Assembly: GCA_002396005.1 (NCBI GenBank)
Contig: DGVW01000012.1
Location: 1 to 17,117 of the forward strand
From: Oribacterium sp. UBA4274
Lineage (GTDB): Bacteria; Bacillota; Clostridia; Lachnospirales; Lachnospiraceae
Direction of reading: 5' to 3'
DNA: 17,117 nucleotides
The notes below the pieces were generated by a model, which was not told the DNA's origin, ran no database searches, and saw nothing but the letters and a program-made list of their open reading frames with translations. The position numbers and the translations under genes were made by a program. Position 1 is the first letter of the stretch; each line of letters begins with the position of its first letter. Shown here piece after piece: positions 6,790-14,006 of the stretch.

Positions 6790-9055
6790 TAATAGGAAAC
6801 GTAAAAGGGGCAAGATTCTTGCCCCTTATATGCAGAGAAAGCTAGCCATCACACTTGGTGTGATTATGCTAGCTTTAATTGCCCTTATTGTGGCAATTTA
6901 TCAGCTTGTAAAAAACAACAGTGAAGAGTACAACAAGATAGTTCTGTCCCAGCGTCAGGCATCCTATGATTCCAGAACCATTCCTTTCCGGCGTGGAGAT
7001 ATCATGGATCGCAATGGGACAGTCCTTGCAACCAGCCAGAAGGTTTATAATCTCATAATCGACCCGAGAGTTATTCACTCAGGAGAGGGCGACAGATATG
7101 TTGAACCTACAATTCAGGCGCTGGTTTCTTTTTTTGGTTATGACGAGAATGAACTCCGGACACTTCTCAAGGAAAAGGCTGACAAGTCGTATGTTAAGTA
7201 TAAGAAGGAACTTTCTTATGATGAGAAGTCCGGATTTGAAACCTATATGACCGATAAGAACAAGGCATATTCAAGCAGTGGTGATAAGTCCAGAATACGA
7301 GGCATATGGTTCGAAGACGAGTACAAGAGAATGTATCCTTACGGATCACTTGCCTGCAACATTATCGGATTTTCAAGTGCTGATGGATCAACCGGAACAG
7401 GCGGCGTAGAGCAGTATTACAATGATACTCTCATGGGTGTTAACGGACGTGAGTATGGATATTTGGACAGTGATACCAATCTTCAGTCTGTTCTTAAAGA
7501 ACCGTCAGACGGTGAAACTATCGTGACCACTATAAACACCAATATACAGATGTCTCTTGAGAAATATCTGAATGAGTGGCAGACACAGGATGTTGGTTCA
7601 AAGGTGGCTGCAGCAATTGTTATGGATCCAAACAACGGTGAGGTTCTCGCGATGGGTTCCACTAACCAGTTCGATCTCAACAATCCGAGAGAGTTGGATA
7701 CGAGTATTTACACAGATTCTTATCTGCTTGAACTTGGACGAAAGGAAGCAGTTGGCGTATATAAACGAGAACATCCGGATGATGAACCGATAACGGTTGA
7801 TCAGGTCAGCAAGTATTATACCAATGACGAGATTATCTCCTATGGTAAGCAGGTTGCCTGGAACCAGATGTGGAGAAATGTTGCTATCTCTGATACATAT
7901 GAGCCGGGTTCCACTGCCAAGTCAATTACACTGGCAGCGGCGCTTGAGGAACATGCCATAACTCCTTCAACTACATTCAACTGCGAGGGATTTATAGCAC
8001 TTAGTGATGGTATACACACCTGGCGTATCCGATGCCACAATCATGATGGCGATGGAGTCATAGATGCCGAAACCGGTCTTATGAGATCCTGTAATGTTTA
8101 TCTCATGAATACAGCATTTGCCCTTGGAGCTGAAAATTTCGTAAAGTATCAGCATATCTTTGGATTCGGTGAAAAAACAGGTATCGATCTTCCGGCGGAG
8201 GCCGATACATCAAGTCTGGTTTATTCACCGGATAATCTTGGACGTACGACACTTGCCACCAACTCTTTCGGACAGAACTACAATGTAACTATGGTACAGA
8301 TGGCGGCGGCTTACTGCAGTATAGTCAACGGAGGTAATTACTATAAGCCTCATGTAGTGAAGCAGATACTCAATGCCAATGGAACAGTAGTACAGGATGT
8401 GAAGCCGGAGATACTGAGAACCACCTGTTCAAAGAGTACTAGTGATTTCCTTAGGGAAGCCTTGTACCAGACTGTTGAAGGCGGTACAGGAACCAAGGCC
8501 AAGATTCAGGGCTATAAGGTGGGCGGAAAGACGGGAACAGCGGAGAAGATTCCTCGTTCTGCCAAGAATTATCTTGTATCATTTATAGGTTTTGCACCTG
8601 TTGAGGATCCTCAGCTGGTCGTATATGTTATAGTAGATACTCCTAATCTCGTAGGTGAGGCACAGGCGACCGCGTCATTTGCAATTTTCATCGAAAGAAA
8701 GATTATGAACGATGCGCTGCAGTTCCTGAATATCGCTCCGTCAAGTGAGACTGATCCGGAGGATAACATTAACGCTAAGTTTGCTCAGAATCCTGAGGGT
8801 ATATCTAATGATACAATGGGTGAGCAGGTTACTACGGCCGGTGATGAAGGTGAAACTTCGGAAGGAGAAACTGCCGAATCTGAGACTGATGAGGATGGTA
8901 ATGTTATCACTCCTACTTCAGCGCCTATCATTACAGATGAGTTTTATGAGGAAGGCGGAGAGGAACTTGGATTCAATCTTCCTGATGCTGTTCCGGGAGA
9001 TGAGGATACCGGAGATACAGCTGAGGGTGAAACAGAAACCGAAAACCAAGAATAA
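6767..9055 (+). CDS. ftsI: Class B penicillin-binding protein, FtsI/SpoVD type transpeptidase
   Basis: 762 residues. A basic N-terminus is followed by a membrane anchor (about 26-48), then the dimerisation domain with RRGDIMDRNGTVLA, and the transpeptidase domain with all three active-site motifs: STAK (nucleophile S382, K385), SCN (S441-N443) and KTG (588-590). It cross-links septal peptidoglycan, acting with the FtsW polymerase. The ATG at 6767 lies within ftsL and has no clear ribosome site, so coupling to ftsL is likely; M22 (6830) is another possible start but would discard RKRKRGK, a plausible membrane-flanking basic patch. Unlike SpoVD and Pbp2B of Bacillus, no PASTA domain follows the catalytic domain. 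Instead residues about 675-762 are an acidic, low-complexity tail rich in E, D, G and T. Vegetative (FtsI) versus sporulation (SpoVD) role cannot be told from sequence. Confidence 0.95.
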   Translation: MRISQDIDNRKRKRGKILAPYMQRKLAITLGVIMLALIALIVAIYQLVKNNSEEYNKIVLSQRQASYDSRTIPFRRGDIMDRNGTVLATSQKVYNLIIDPRVIHSGEGDRYVEPTIQALVSFFGYDENELRTLLKEKADKSYVKYKKELSYDEKSGFETYMTDKNKAYSSSGDKSRIRGIWFEDEYKRMYPYGSLACNIIGFSSADGSTGTGGVEQYYNDTLMGVNGREYGYLDSDTNLQSVLKEPSDGETIVTTINTNIQMSLEKYLNEWQTQDVGSKVAAAIVMDPNNGEVLAMGSTNQFDLNNPRELDTSIYTDSYLLELGRKEAVGVYKREHPDDEPITVDQVSKYYTNDEIISYGKQVAWNQMWRNVAISDTYEPGSTAKSITLAAALEEHAITPSTTFNCEGFIALSDGIHTWRIRCHNHDGDGVIDAETGLMRSCNVYLMNTAFALGAENFVKYQHIFGFGEKTGIDLPAEADTSSLVYSPDNLGRTTLATNSFGQNYNVTMVQMAAAYCSIVNGGNYYKPHVVKQILNANGTVVQDVKPEILRTTCSKSTSDFLREALYQTVEGGTGTKAKIQGYKVGGKTGTAEKIPRSAKNYLVSFIGFAPVEDPQLVVYVIVDTPNLVGEAQATASFAIFIERKIMNDALQFLNIAPSSETDPEDNINAKFAQNPEGISNDTMGEQVTTAGDEGETSEGETAESETDEDGNVITPTSAPIITDEFYEEGGEELGFNLPDAVPGDEDTGDTAEGETETENQE
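6805..6827 (+). other. Perfect 10-bp hairpin in the first codons of the PBP gene
   Basis: AAGGGGCAAG (6805-6814) pairs fully with CTTGCCCCTT (6818-6827) around an ATT loop. It falls after the ftsL stop (6787-6789), in codons 13-21 of the PBP frame and just before the in-frame ATG at 6830. No T tract follows, so it is not a standard terminator. It could hinder or time translation of the PBP. Confidence 0.7.
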
Positions 9056-9095
9056 AGCTCAATAGATGGTTTTCTAAGATAGAAAAGTATTTCAT

Positions 9096-9140
9096 AAGTC
9101 TATTTCCCACTTGCGCTAAACAAAAGAGGGAAATAGACTT
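9096..9140. repeat. 13-bp perfect inverted repeat between PBP and mraY
   Basis: AAGTCTATTTCCC (9096-9108) pairs perfectly with GGGAAATAGACTT (9128-9140) around a 19-nt loop. It lies 40 bp after the PBP stop. Only TTTG follows, so if it is a terminator it is a weak one; an RNA-processing or 3'-end stabilising stem is equally possible. Confidence 0.6.
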
Positions 9141-9167
9141 TGTAACATATTCTTGAAAATTTATAAT
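9140..9167 (+). promoter_or_regulatory. Probable promoter for mraY-murD-ftsW
   Basis: TTGTAA (9140-9145), a 16-bp spacer, then a perfect TATAAT (9162-9167). The -35 begins at the last base of the preceding inverted repeat. The leader to mraY would be about 90 nt and contains GATAGG/CCTATC inverted segments near 9216-9245. Confidence 0.5.
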
Positions 9168-9262
9168 AAGAACATTTAAATCATAAAGCAGAACTATAAC
9201 TAAAATAGTGTGCCGGATAGGAGCTATAGTAAAACAGCCTATCATGACATATGGAGGTAATA

Positions 9263-10219
9263 ATGTATATAGATTTAGTGATTTCAATATTACTTGGATT
9301 TGCAATAGTTTCAGTACTCATGCCTTTTGCGATTCCTGAACTTCATAAACTTAAGTTCGGACAGGAGGTTCGTGATGACGGCCCTAAGTCTCATTTAAAG
9401 AAACAGGGAACACCTACTATGGGCGGTATAGTTTTCCTGGTTGCCATAGTTGTGGTCAGTGCAATCTTTTCGGGACATTATCCAAAGATAGTTCCGGTTC
9501 TTTTGCTTACTGTTGGATTTGGTTTTATTGGATATGTTGATGATTATCTGAAAGTGGTCAAACATCAGTCCGAGGGATTCAATCCTAAACAGAAGTTTGC
9601 CTGTCAGTTCGTGTTCACACTTATTTTCGGTATATATCTGTATATGTCACCGGAGTATGATAATCTTATGAAGATACCATTTACAGAGATATATATTGAC
9701 CTTGGATGGTTTTATGTTCCGGCACTTATGTTTATAGTGCTGGGTACTGATAATGGAGCCAATTTCACAGACGGAATCGATGGTCTTGCGAGCTCAGTAA
9801 CCGCGGTAATTGCACTTTTTATAGCATCTGTAAGTATGTATTTTGGAAAGGGAGAGATTGTCCCAATTGCGGGAGCTGTAGCAGGCAGCCTTTTTGGTTT
9901 TTTGGTATATAACTGTCATCCGGCCCAGATATTTATGGGGGACACCGGCTCCCTTGCACTTGGCGGATTTGTGGCTGCGTCGGCATTTGTACTTGAAATT
10001 CCGCTTTTTATACCTGTTTTTGCATTGATATATCTTGTAGAAGTACTGTCAGTTATCATTCAGGTAACTTATTTTAAAGCGACTCATGGTAAGAGAGTTT
10101 TCAGGATGGCCCCTATCCATCATCACTATGAACTTGGCGGGTGGTCAGAGACCAAAGTCGTGACAGTATTTACAATTGTAACAATTCTTTTATGCCTTGT
10201 GGCAGTATTGGGCATGTGA
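9263..10219 (+). CDS. mraY: Phospho-N-acetylmuramoyl-pentapeptide transferase MraY
   Basis: 318 residues from the ATG at 9263, chosen because GGAGG at 9253-9257 lies just upstream; an in-frame ATG at 9251 would sit on that site. The protein is a multi-pass membrane enzyme. Family motifs are present: SHLKKQGTPTMGG near the N terminus, VDDYLK with the Asp pair near 93-94, NFTDGIDGLA and MGDTGSLALGG on cytoplasmic loops, and HHHYE near the C terminus. It transfers phospho-MurNAc-pentapeptide from UDP to undecaprenyl phosphate, making lipid I. Its stop overlaps an ATG of the murD frame (TGATG), although the better murD start is 27 bp further on. Confidence 0.98.
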   Translation: MYIDLVISILLGFAIVSVLMPFAIPELHKLKFGQEVRDDGPKSHLKKQGTPTMGGIVFLVAIVVVSAIFSGHYPKIVPVLLLTVGFGFIGYVDDYLKVVKHQSEGFNPKQKFACQFVFTLIFGIYLYMSPEYDNLMKIPFTEIYIDLGWFYVPALMFIVLGTDNGANFTDGIDGLASSVTAVIALFIASVSMYFGKGEIVPIAGAVAGSLFGFLVYNCHPAQIFMGDTGSLALGGFVAASAFVLEIPLFIPVFALIYLVEVLSVIIQVTYFKATHGKRVFRMAPIHHHYELGGWSETKVVTVFTIVTILLCLVAVLGM

Positions 10220-10245
10220 TGGGAAGATTGATCAGAGGTGGATGT

Positions 10246-11601
10246 ATGCATAGTCGAAAGGTACTCGTGCTCGGCACGGGAAAGAGTGGTATCTGCGCAG
10301 CACAGCAGATACTGAGTCTGGGAGGACAGGTAGTCCTGTATGATTCCAATGAGAAGCTGAACAAACTGGAGCTTCTAAAGAATTTCAAAAAGAAAGATAA
10401 GGTCACTGTAGTACTTGGAGAACTGAAACCGGCAGATCTTGTACAGGTGGATCTTGCTGTCATAAGTCCCGGTATATCATTGGATAAGCCTTTTGTTAAG
10501 ATGATAGACACGGCTCGGATTCCGATCTGGGGTGAGATAGAGCTTGCCTATCAGTCCAGCAAGGGAAAGCTTGCGGCAGTTACCGGTACGAACGGTAAAA
10601 CAACAACTGTATCGCTCATTGGTGAAATACTTAAAACAACTTATGAAGATACACATGTGTGCGGGAATATAGGTAATCCATTTACTGCGGAAGCACTGGA
10701 AACCAAGGATGATTCGGCTACCATTATTGAAGTGAGTTCGTTCCAGCTTGAAACAATCATGGATTTTCATCCGCATGTTTCCTGCATAACAAATATTACT
10801 CCCGATCATCTTGACCGCCATAAGACTATGAAGAATTACATTAAGGCCAAGGAAACCATAGCTCTCAATCAGACAGAAGATGATTTTGTGGTTTTGAACT
10901 ATGATGATCCTGAGTTAAAGAAATTTGGTAAGAGAAAGTCTTTAAAACCAAAAGTAATCTGGTTCAGTTCTACAAAGGCTGTAAAGGAAGGTTTCTATTA
11001 CAAGGAACCGGCTATACATTATGTTCATGATGGTGAGGACAAGGTGCTTCTCGATGTTCATGAAACAAATCTTCTGGGAACACACAACTATGAAAATATC
11101 ATGTGCGCCATTGCAGTCTGCATGAACATGGATGTGCCGATGGAGAATATCATCAAAGCTGTGAAGAGGTTTAAACCGGTAGAACATCGTATAGAGTTCG
11201 TACGTGAGCTGAACGGAGTAAAGTATTATAACGATTCCAAGGGAACTAATCCGGATGCTGCCATCAAGGCTCTGCTTGCCATGCCGGGACCTACTATTCT
11301 TATCGGAGGCGGTTATGACAAGGAGATTCCATTTGATGACTGGTGCAAGCTCTTCAAGGGCAGAGTCAAGTATCTGGTACTCATAGGCCAGACCAGAAAT
11401 ATCATAGCCGAATGTGCCAAGAAGTACGATTTCACTAATGTGATGTTTGCGGAAGATATGGAAGAGGCTGTAAAGGATTGTGCGGCTTATGCCGATGCCG
11501 GGGACTATGTGCTTCTGAGCCCGGCATGTGCTTCCTGGGGTATGTTTCCTAATTATGAAGAAAGAGGACGTATCTTCAAGAAATGTGTAGAAGCACTTTA
11601 A
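10246..11601 (+). CDS. murD: UDP-N-acetylmuramoyl-L-alanine--D-glutamate ligase MurD
   Basis: 451 residues, the normal length. The N-terminal Rossmann-like domain starts KVLVLGTGKSG. The ATP-binding P-loop GTNGKTT is at 114-120 with K118. NITPDHLDRH and YYNDSKGTNPDA are further ligase motifs, and a C-terminal domain with LLSPACASWGMFPNYEERG closes the protein; this ending is characteristic of MurD. It adds D-glutamate to UDP-MurNAc-L-Ala in the cytoplasm. I chose the ATG at 10246 because AGAGGTGG (10234-10241) precedes it and the protein then begins at the first strand. An upstream ATG at 10219 overlapping the mraY stop would add nine residues (MGRLIRGGC) and lacks a good ribosome site. Confidence 0.97.
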   Translation: MHSRKVLVLGTGKSGICAAQQILSLGGQVVLYDSNEKLNKLELLKNFKKKDKVTVVLGELKPADLVQVDLAVISPGISLDKPFVKMIDTARIPIWGEIELAYQSSKGKLAAVTGTNGKTTTVSLIGEILKTTYEDTHVCGNIGNPFTAEALETKDDSATIIEVSSFQLETIMDFHPHVSCITNITPDHLDRHKTMKNYIKAKETIALNQTEDDFVVLNYDDPELKKFGKRKSLKPKVIWFSSTKAVKEGFYYKEPAIHYVHDGEDKVLLDVHETNLLGTHNYENIMCAIAVCMNMDVPMENIIKAVKRFKPVEHRIEFVRELNGVKYYNDSKGTNPDAAIKALLAMPGPTILIGGGYDKEIPFDDWCKLFKGRVKYLVLIGQTRNIIAECAKKYDFTNVMFAEDMEEAVKDCAAYADAGDYVLLSPACASWGMFPNYEERGRIFKKCVEAL

Positions 11602-11624
11602 GGCACTGAAGTCACTTGCCTTTT
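11600..11624 (+). terminator. Weak hairpin after murD, possible attenuator
   Basis: AAGGCA (11600-11605) pairs with TGCCTT (11617-11622) around an 11-nt loop, with two further T residues. It starts in the murD stop codon. The short stem and T run suggest partial termination at most. Confidence 0.3.
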
Positions 11625-11674
11625 ATCGTTATAGAGAGTAGAATGACAAAAATCAGTTGAGGGGGAGGAGATAC

Positions 11675-12802
11675 TTGTCTAAGAAAAAGAAGATAAAACA
11701 TTTCTTTGATTACAGTCTGTTGATATCTGTATTTTTTATCACAGGTCTGGGACTTATAGTTATGTACTCTGCATCTGGATACTCGGCACAGAATTCGATG
11801 AATGATGCTATGTATTTTTTGAAAAGACAGGCGGCATTTGCTTTAGTCGGTATTGCAGTAATGCTGGGTGTATCCAGAATTGACTATCATATATATGGAA
11901 AGTTCAGCTTTCCGCTTTTTGCTATAGCCATGGGATTTCAGGTTGCCACGGCTGCAATCGGAGTAGCATCTCATGGATCGGCAAGATGGCTGAGTGTAGG
12001 TGGAATCAGATTCCAGCCTGCAGAGATAGTTAAGGTTTGTGTTATCATTCAGCTGGCCACATTGATAACACATCACGGACTCAAGATGAACGAGTGGAAG
12101 AAGATAATGATAACTGCTGCATGGGGGATGCTGCCGGCGGTGTTTATCGCAAAATCGAATCTTTCCACCGGAATGATAGTTGCCGGTATCACTTTTTTTA
12201 TGGTTTGGGTATCCTGCAAGAAGGTACTTGCATTTGCAGCAGCAGGCGGATTTGCAATGTTCATATATGTTTTTGCATATCCTGCGGCAAAGCTTCTTCA
12301 GCGTCTCAATATCCTGCAGGAGTATCAGCTAACGAGAATCTTTGCATGGAAAGATCCCTCCAGTTATGCTGATGAAACATTCCAGACGCTTCAGGGACTG
12401 TATGCCATAGGCTCCGGCGGAATATTCGGTAAGGGGCTCGGCGAATCGGTTCAGAAGTTCCTCATGCCGGAGGCACAGAATGATATGATATTCACTATCA
12501 TCTGCGAGGAACTCGGATTATTTGGTGCTGTTTCTATCATTCTGATTTATGCTTTTATCATATACAGGCTTTATGATGATGCGAGAAATGCAAGAGATCT
12601 TTTGGGATCCATGCTTGTCATAGGTATCATGTGCCATGTTGCATTGCAGGTTATACTCAATATCGCAGTTGCAACCAACACCATTCCAAATACCGGAGTT
12701 ACCCTTCCGTTTATAAGTTACGGCGGAACATCTCTGGTTATTCTGATGGGTGAGATAGGTATTGCACTATCTGTATCCAGACAGATACGACTTGAGACAT
12801 GA
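11675..12802 (+). CDS. ftsW: SEDS-family septal peptidoglycan glycosyltransferase FtsW (SpoVE-like)
   Basis: 375 residues from a TTG at 11675. A strong ribosome site (GGAGG, 11664-11668) sits 6 bp before it; the open frame extends to a TTG at 11657, but that would place the ribosome site inside the gene. The protein begins with a lysine patch, then about ten membrane helices. SEDS hallmarks are SARWL with FQPAEIVK, RIFAWKDP, the PEAQNDMIFTIICEELG loop whose Asp matches the catalytic Asp of RodA/FtsW, and VTLPFISYGGTSL near the end. It polymerises lipid II into glycan strands with the class B PBP at the septum. In sporeformers the dcw copy may be SpoVE; the two cannot be separated here. No murG follows it. 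A terminator lies 110 bp after its stop. Confidence 0.95.
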   Translation: MSKKKKIKHFFDYSLLISVFFITGLGLIVMYSASGYSAQNSMNDAMYFLKRQAAFALVGIAVMLGVSRIDYHIYGKFSFPLFAIAMGFQVATAAIGVASHGSARWLSVGGIRFQPAEIVKVCVIIQLATLITHHGLKMNEWKKIMITAAWGMLPAVFIAKSNLSTGMIVAGITFFMVWVSCKKVLAFAAAGGFAMFIYVFAYPAAKLLQRLNILQEYQLTRIFAWKDPSSYADETFQTLQGLYAIGSGGIFGKGLGESVQKFLMPEAQNDMIFTIICEELGLFGAVSIILIYAFIIYRLYDDARNARDLLGSMLVIGIMCHVALQVILNIAVATNTIPNTGVTLPFISYGGTSLVILMGEIGIALSVSRQIRLET

Positions 12803-12912
12803 ATGGCAGATCCCCAATTAAAATTTGTGAGGCTTAGCTTTGTTCATGCAGATGTTCAGGTGCTAAACTGTGAGTGGCAATGCATTCATACATATACATT
12901 AAACAAATAACG

Positions 12913-12945
12913 AAAGCGATGTTATTGAATTAACATCGCTTTTTT
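12913..12945 (+). terminator. Intrinsic terminator between ftsW and ftsQ
   Basis: A perfect 12-bp stem (12913-12924 with 12931-12942) with a 6-nt loop ends in a run of six T (12940-12945). It closes the mraY-murD-ftsW unit only 15 bp before the first possible ftsQ start. The 110 bp between the ftsW stop and this hairpin hold no visible feature. Confidence 0.9.
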
Positions 12946-12958
12946 GTAACAATATAAA
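12930..12958 (+). promoter_or_regulatory. Candidate ftsQ promoter embedded in the terminator
   Basis: TTAACA (12930-12935), a 17-bp spacer and TATAAA (12953-12958), each 5 of 6 to consensus. The -35 lies in the right arm of the terminator stem. The predicted RNA start (about 12965) falls just inside the longest ftsQ frame. Confidence 0.45.
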
Positions 12959-12960
12959 TT

Positions 12961-13773
12961 ATGAAAAATAAGAATAGATTTGATACAGATAGAGATAATA
13001 TGAATTTTGGTTATGACAATGAGTCGAATGCTTATTATGAGTCAAAAGAAAAAGCAAGAAAAATAAGAAATATGATGTTGGGCGGACTGGCTCTTATAGT
13101 ATTGCTGATCTCTATTATTCTGGCCAGCGCAAGGATTAAGAGTTTTAAGGTAATCGGCAATACGAGATATACCAGTGAGGAGATGGTACAGCTTATTTTT
13201 TCTGATGCCTGGGATACCAATGCTTTCTATTGCTTTATAAAGGACAGAACAAAGAGCCATAAGCAGATTCCTTTTATACAAAGATATGATATTGACTTTG
13301 TTGGTCCGATGGAAGTAAACATAACCGTGTACGAAAAAAATATAGTAGGTTATGTAGACTATATGTCAAGCCATATGTATTTCGATAAAGACGGTATCGT
13401 GGTTGAGTCAACGGGAGACAGTCTGGAAGGTATTCCAAAGATTTCAGGTCTCAGTTTTGGGTCTATTGTTCTGTATAAAGAGCTGCCTGTGAGCAATATG
13501 AAGGTATTCAATGATATCCTTAATCTTACAGGTGCGTTAAGTGAAAACGGCATCAAGTGCGATGAAATCGTGTATGACAATCTTTTGAATGCGACGCTTA
13601 TCATAGGCGATATAGATGTTTATCTGGGCGGAACAGAGAATATGGAAATGAAGATTTTTACCCTTAAGGATATTTTGCCTAAACTGGATGGACTTAAGGG
13701 AGAATTAAATCTGTCGGATTACAATGACAGCAGTGATCATGAAAGTTACATTTTTAAAGCAAAAAATAAATAA
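12961..13773 (+). CDS. ftsQ: Cell division protein FtsQ/DivIB
   Basis: 270 residues from the ATG at 12961. A charged cytoplasmic N-terminus (1-37) leads to one membrane helix (about 38-57, NMMLGGLALIVLLISIILASA), then a POTRA domain beginning IKSFKVIGNTRYTSEEMVQ and a FtsQ/DivIB beta domain with a characteristic YFDKDGIVVEST turn. It links FtsL/DivIC to the septal synthases outside the membrane. The start is uncertain: no ribosome site precedes 12961, and the candidate promoter would start RNA near 12965. The ATG at 13000 (M14) is the next choice, also without a good ribosome site. The membrane helix and domains are kept with either. The gene follows a terminator and so appears transcribed apart from ftsW. 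Confidence 0.9.
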   Translation: MKNKNRFDTDRDNMNFGYDNESNAYYESKEKARKIRNMMLGGLALIVLLISIILASARIKSFKVIGNTRYTSEEMVQLIFSDAWDTNAFYCFIKDRTKSHKQIPFIQRYDIDFVGPMEVNITVYEKNIVGYVDYMSSHMYFDKDGIVVESTGDSLEGIPKISGLSFGSIVLYKELPVSNMKVFNDILNLTGALSENGIKCDEIVYDNLLNATLIIGDIDVYLGGTENMEMKIFTLKDILPKLDGLKGELNLSDYNDSSDHESYIFKAKNK

Positions 13774-13841
13774 TATTCATAAAAGTAATAAATTATTAAG
13801 ATTTATGTGAAAAAAGCTTAGGAATGTGACGGTTAAACGCG

Positions 13842-13850
13842 TGCTACAAT
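13842..13850 (+). promoter_or_regulatory. Extended -10 promoter of ftsZ
   Basis: TGCTACAAT is an extended -10 (TGN plus TACAAT, 5 of 6). No good -35 is seen at 17 bp, which extended -10 promoters can do without. It lies in the 233-bp gap between ftsQ and ftsZ and gives a leader of about 150 nt. Nothing else is evident in this gap. Confidence 0.5.
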
Positions 13851-14006
13851 CTCTAATGCTATTGAAATTTAGATAGATTACATGTATAGTAAACAAAGTG
13901 TGTGACTGGGGTTAGGCATGATTTGGAAAAATATGCGTATGTGGTCGCGCGATATTCAAGCTACTATTATGATTATGAGAACATATAGTGTTGAAGGAGG
14001 AAGATT

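Noticed and set aside
8745..9065. 106-codon plus-strand frame in the PBP gene
   Set aside because: It is a shifted frame over the PBP acidic tail; the Arg/Leu-rich product is a by-product of the GAR-rich codons.
9549..9556. Extra MraZ-box-like AAAGTGGT within mraY
   Set aside because: A single isolated unit with no 10-bp repeat; MraZ sites are arrays.
13815..13850. SigH-type promoter for ftsZ (as in Bacillus ftsAZ)
   Set aside because: TTAGGAATG resembles a SigH -35, but no GAATT-like -10 follows at the right distance; the extended -10 TGCTACAAT explains the site better.
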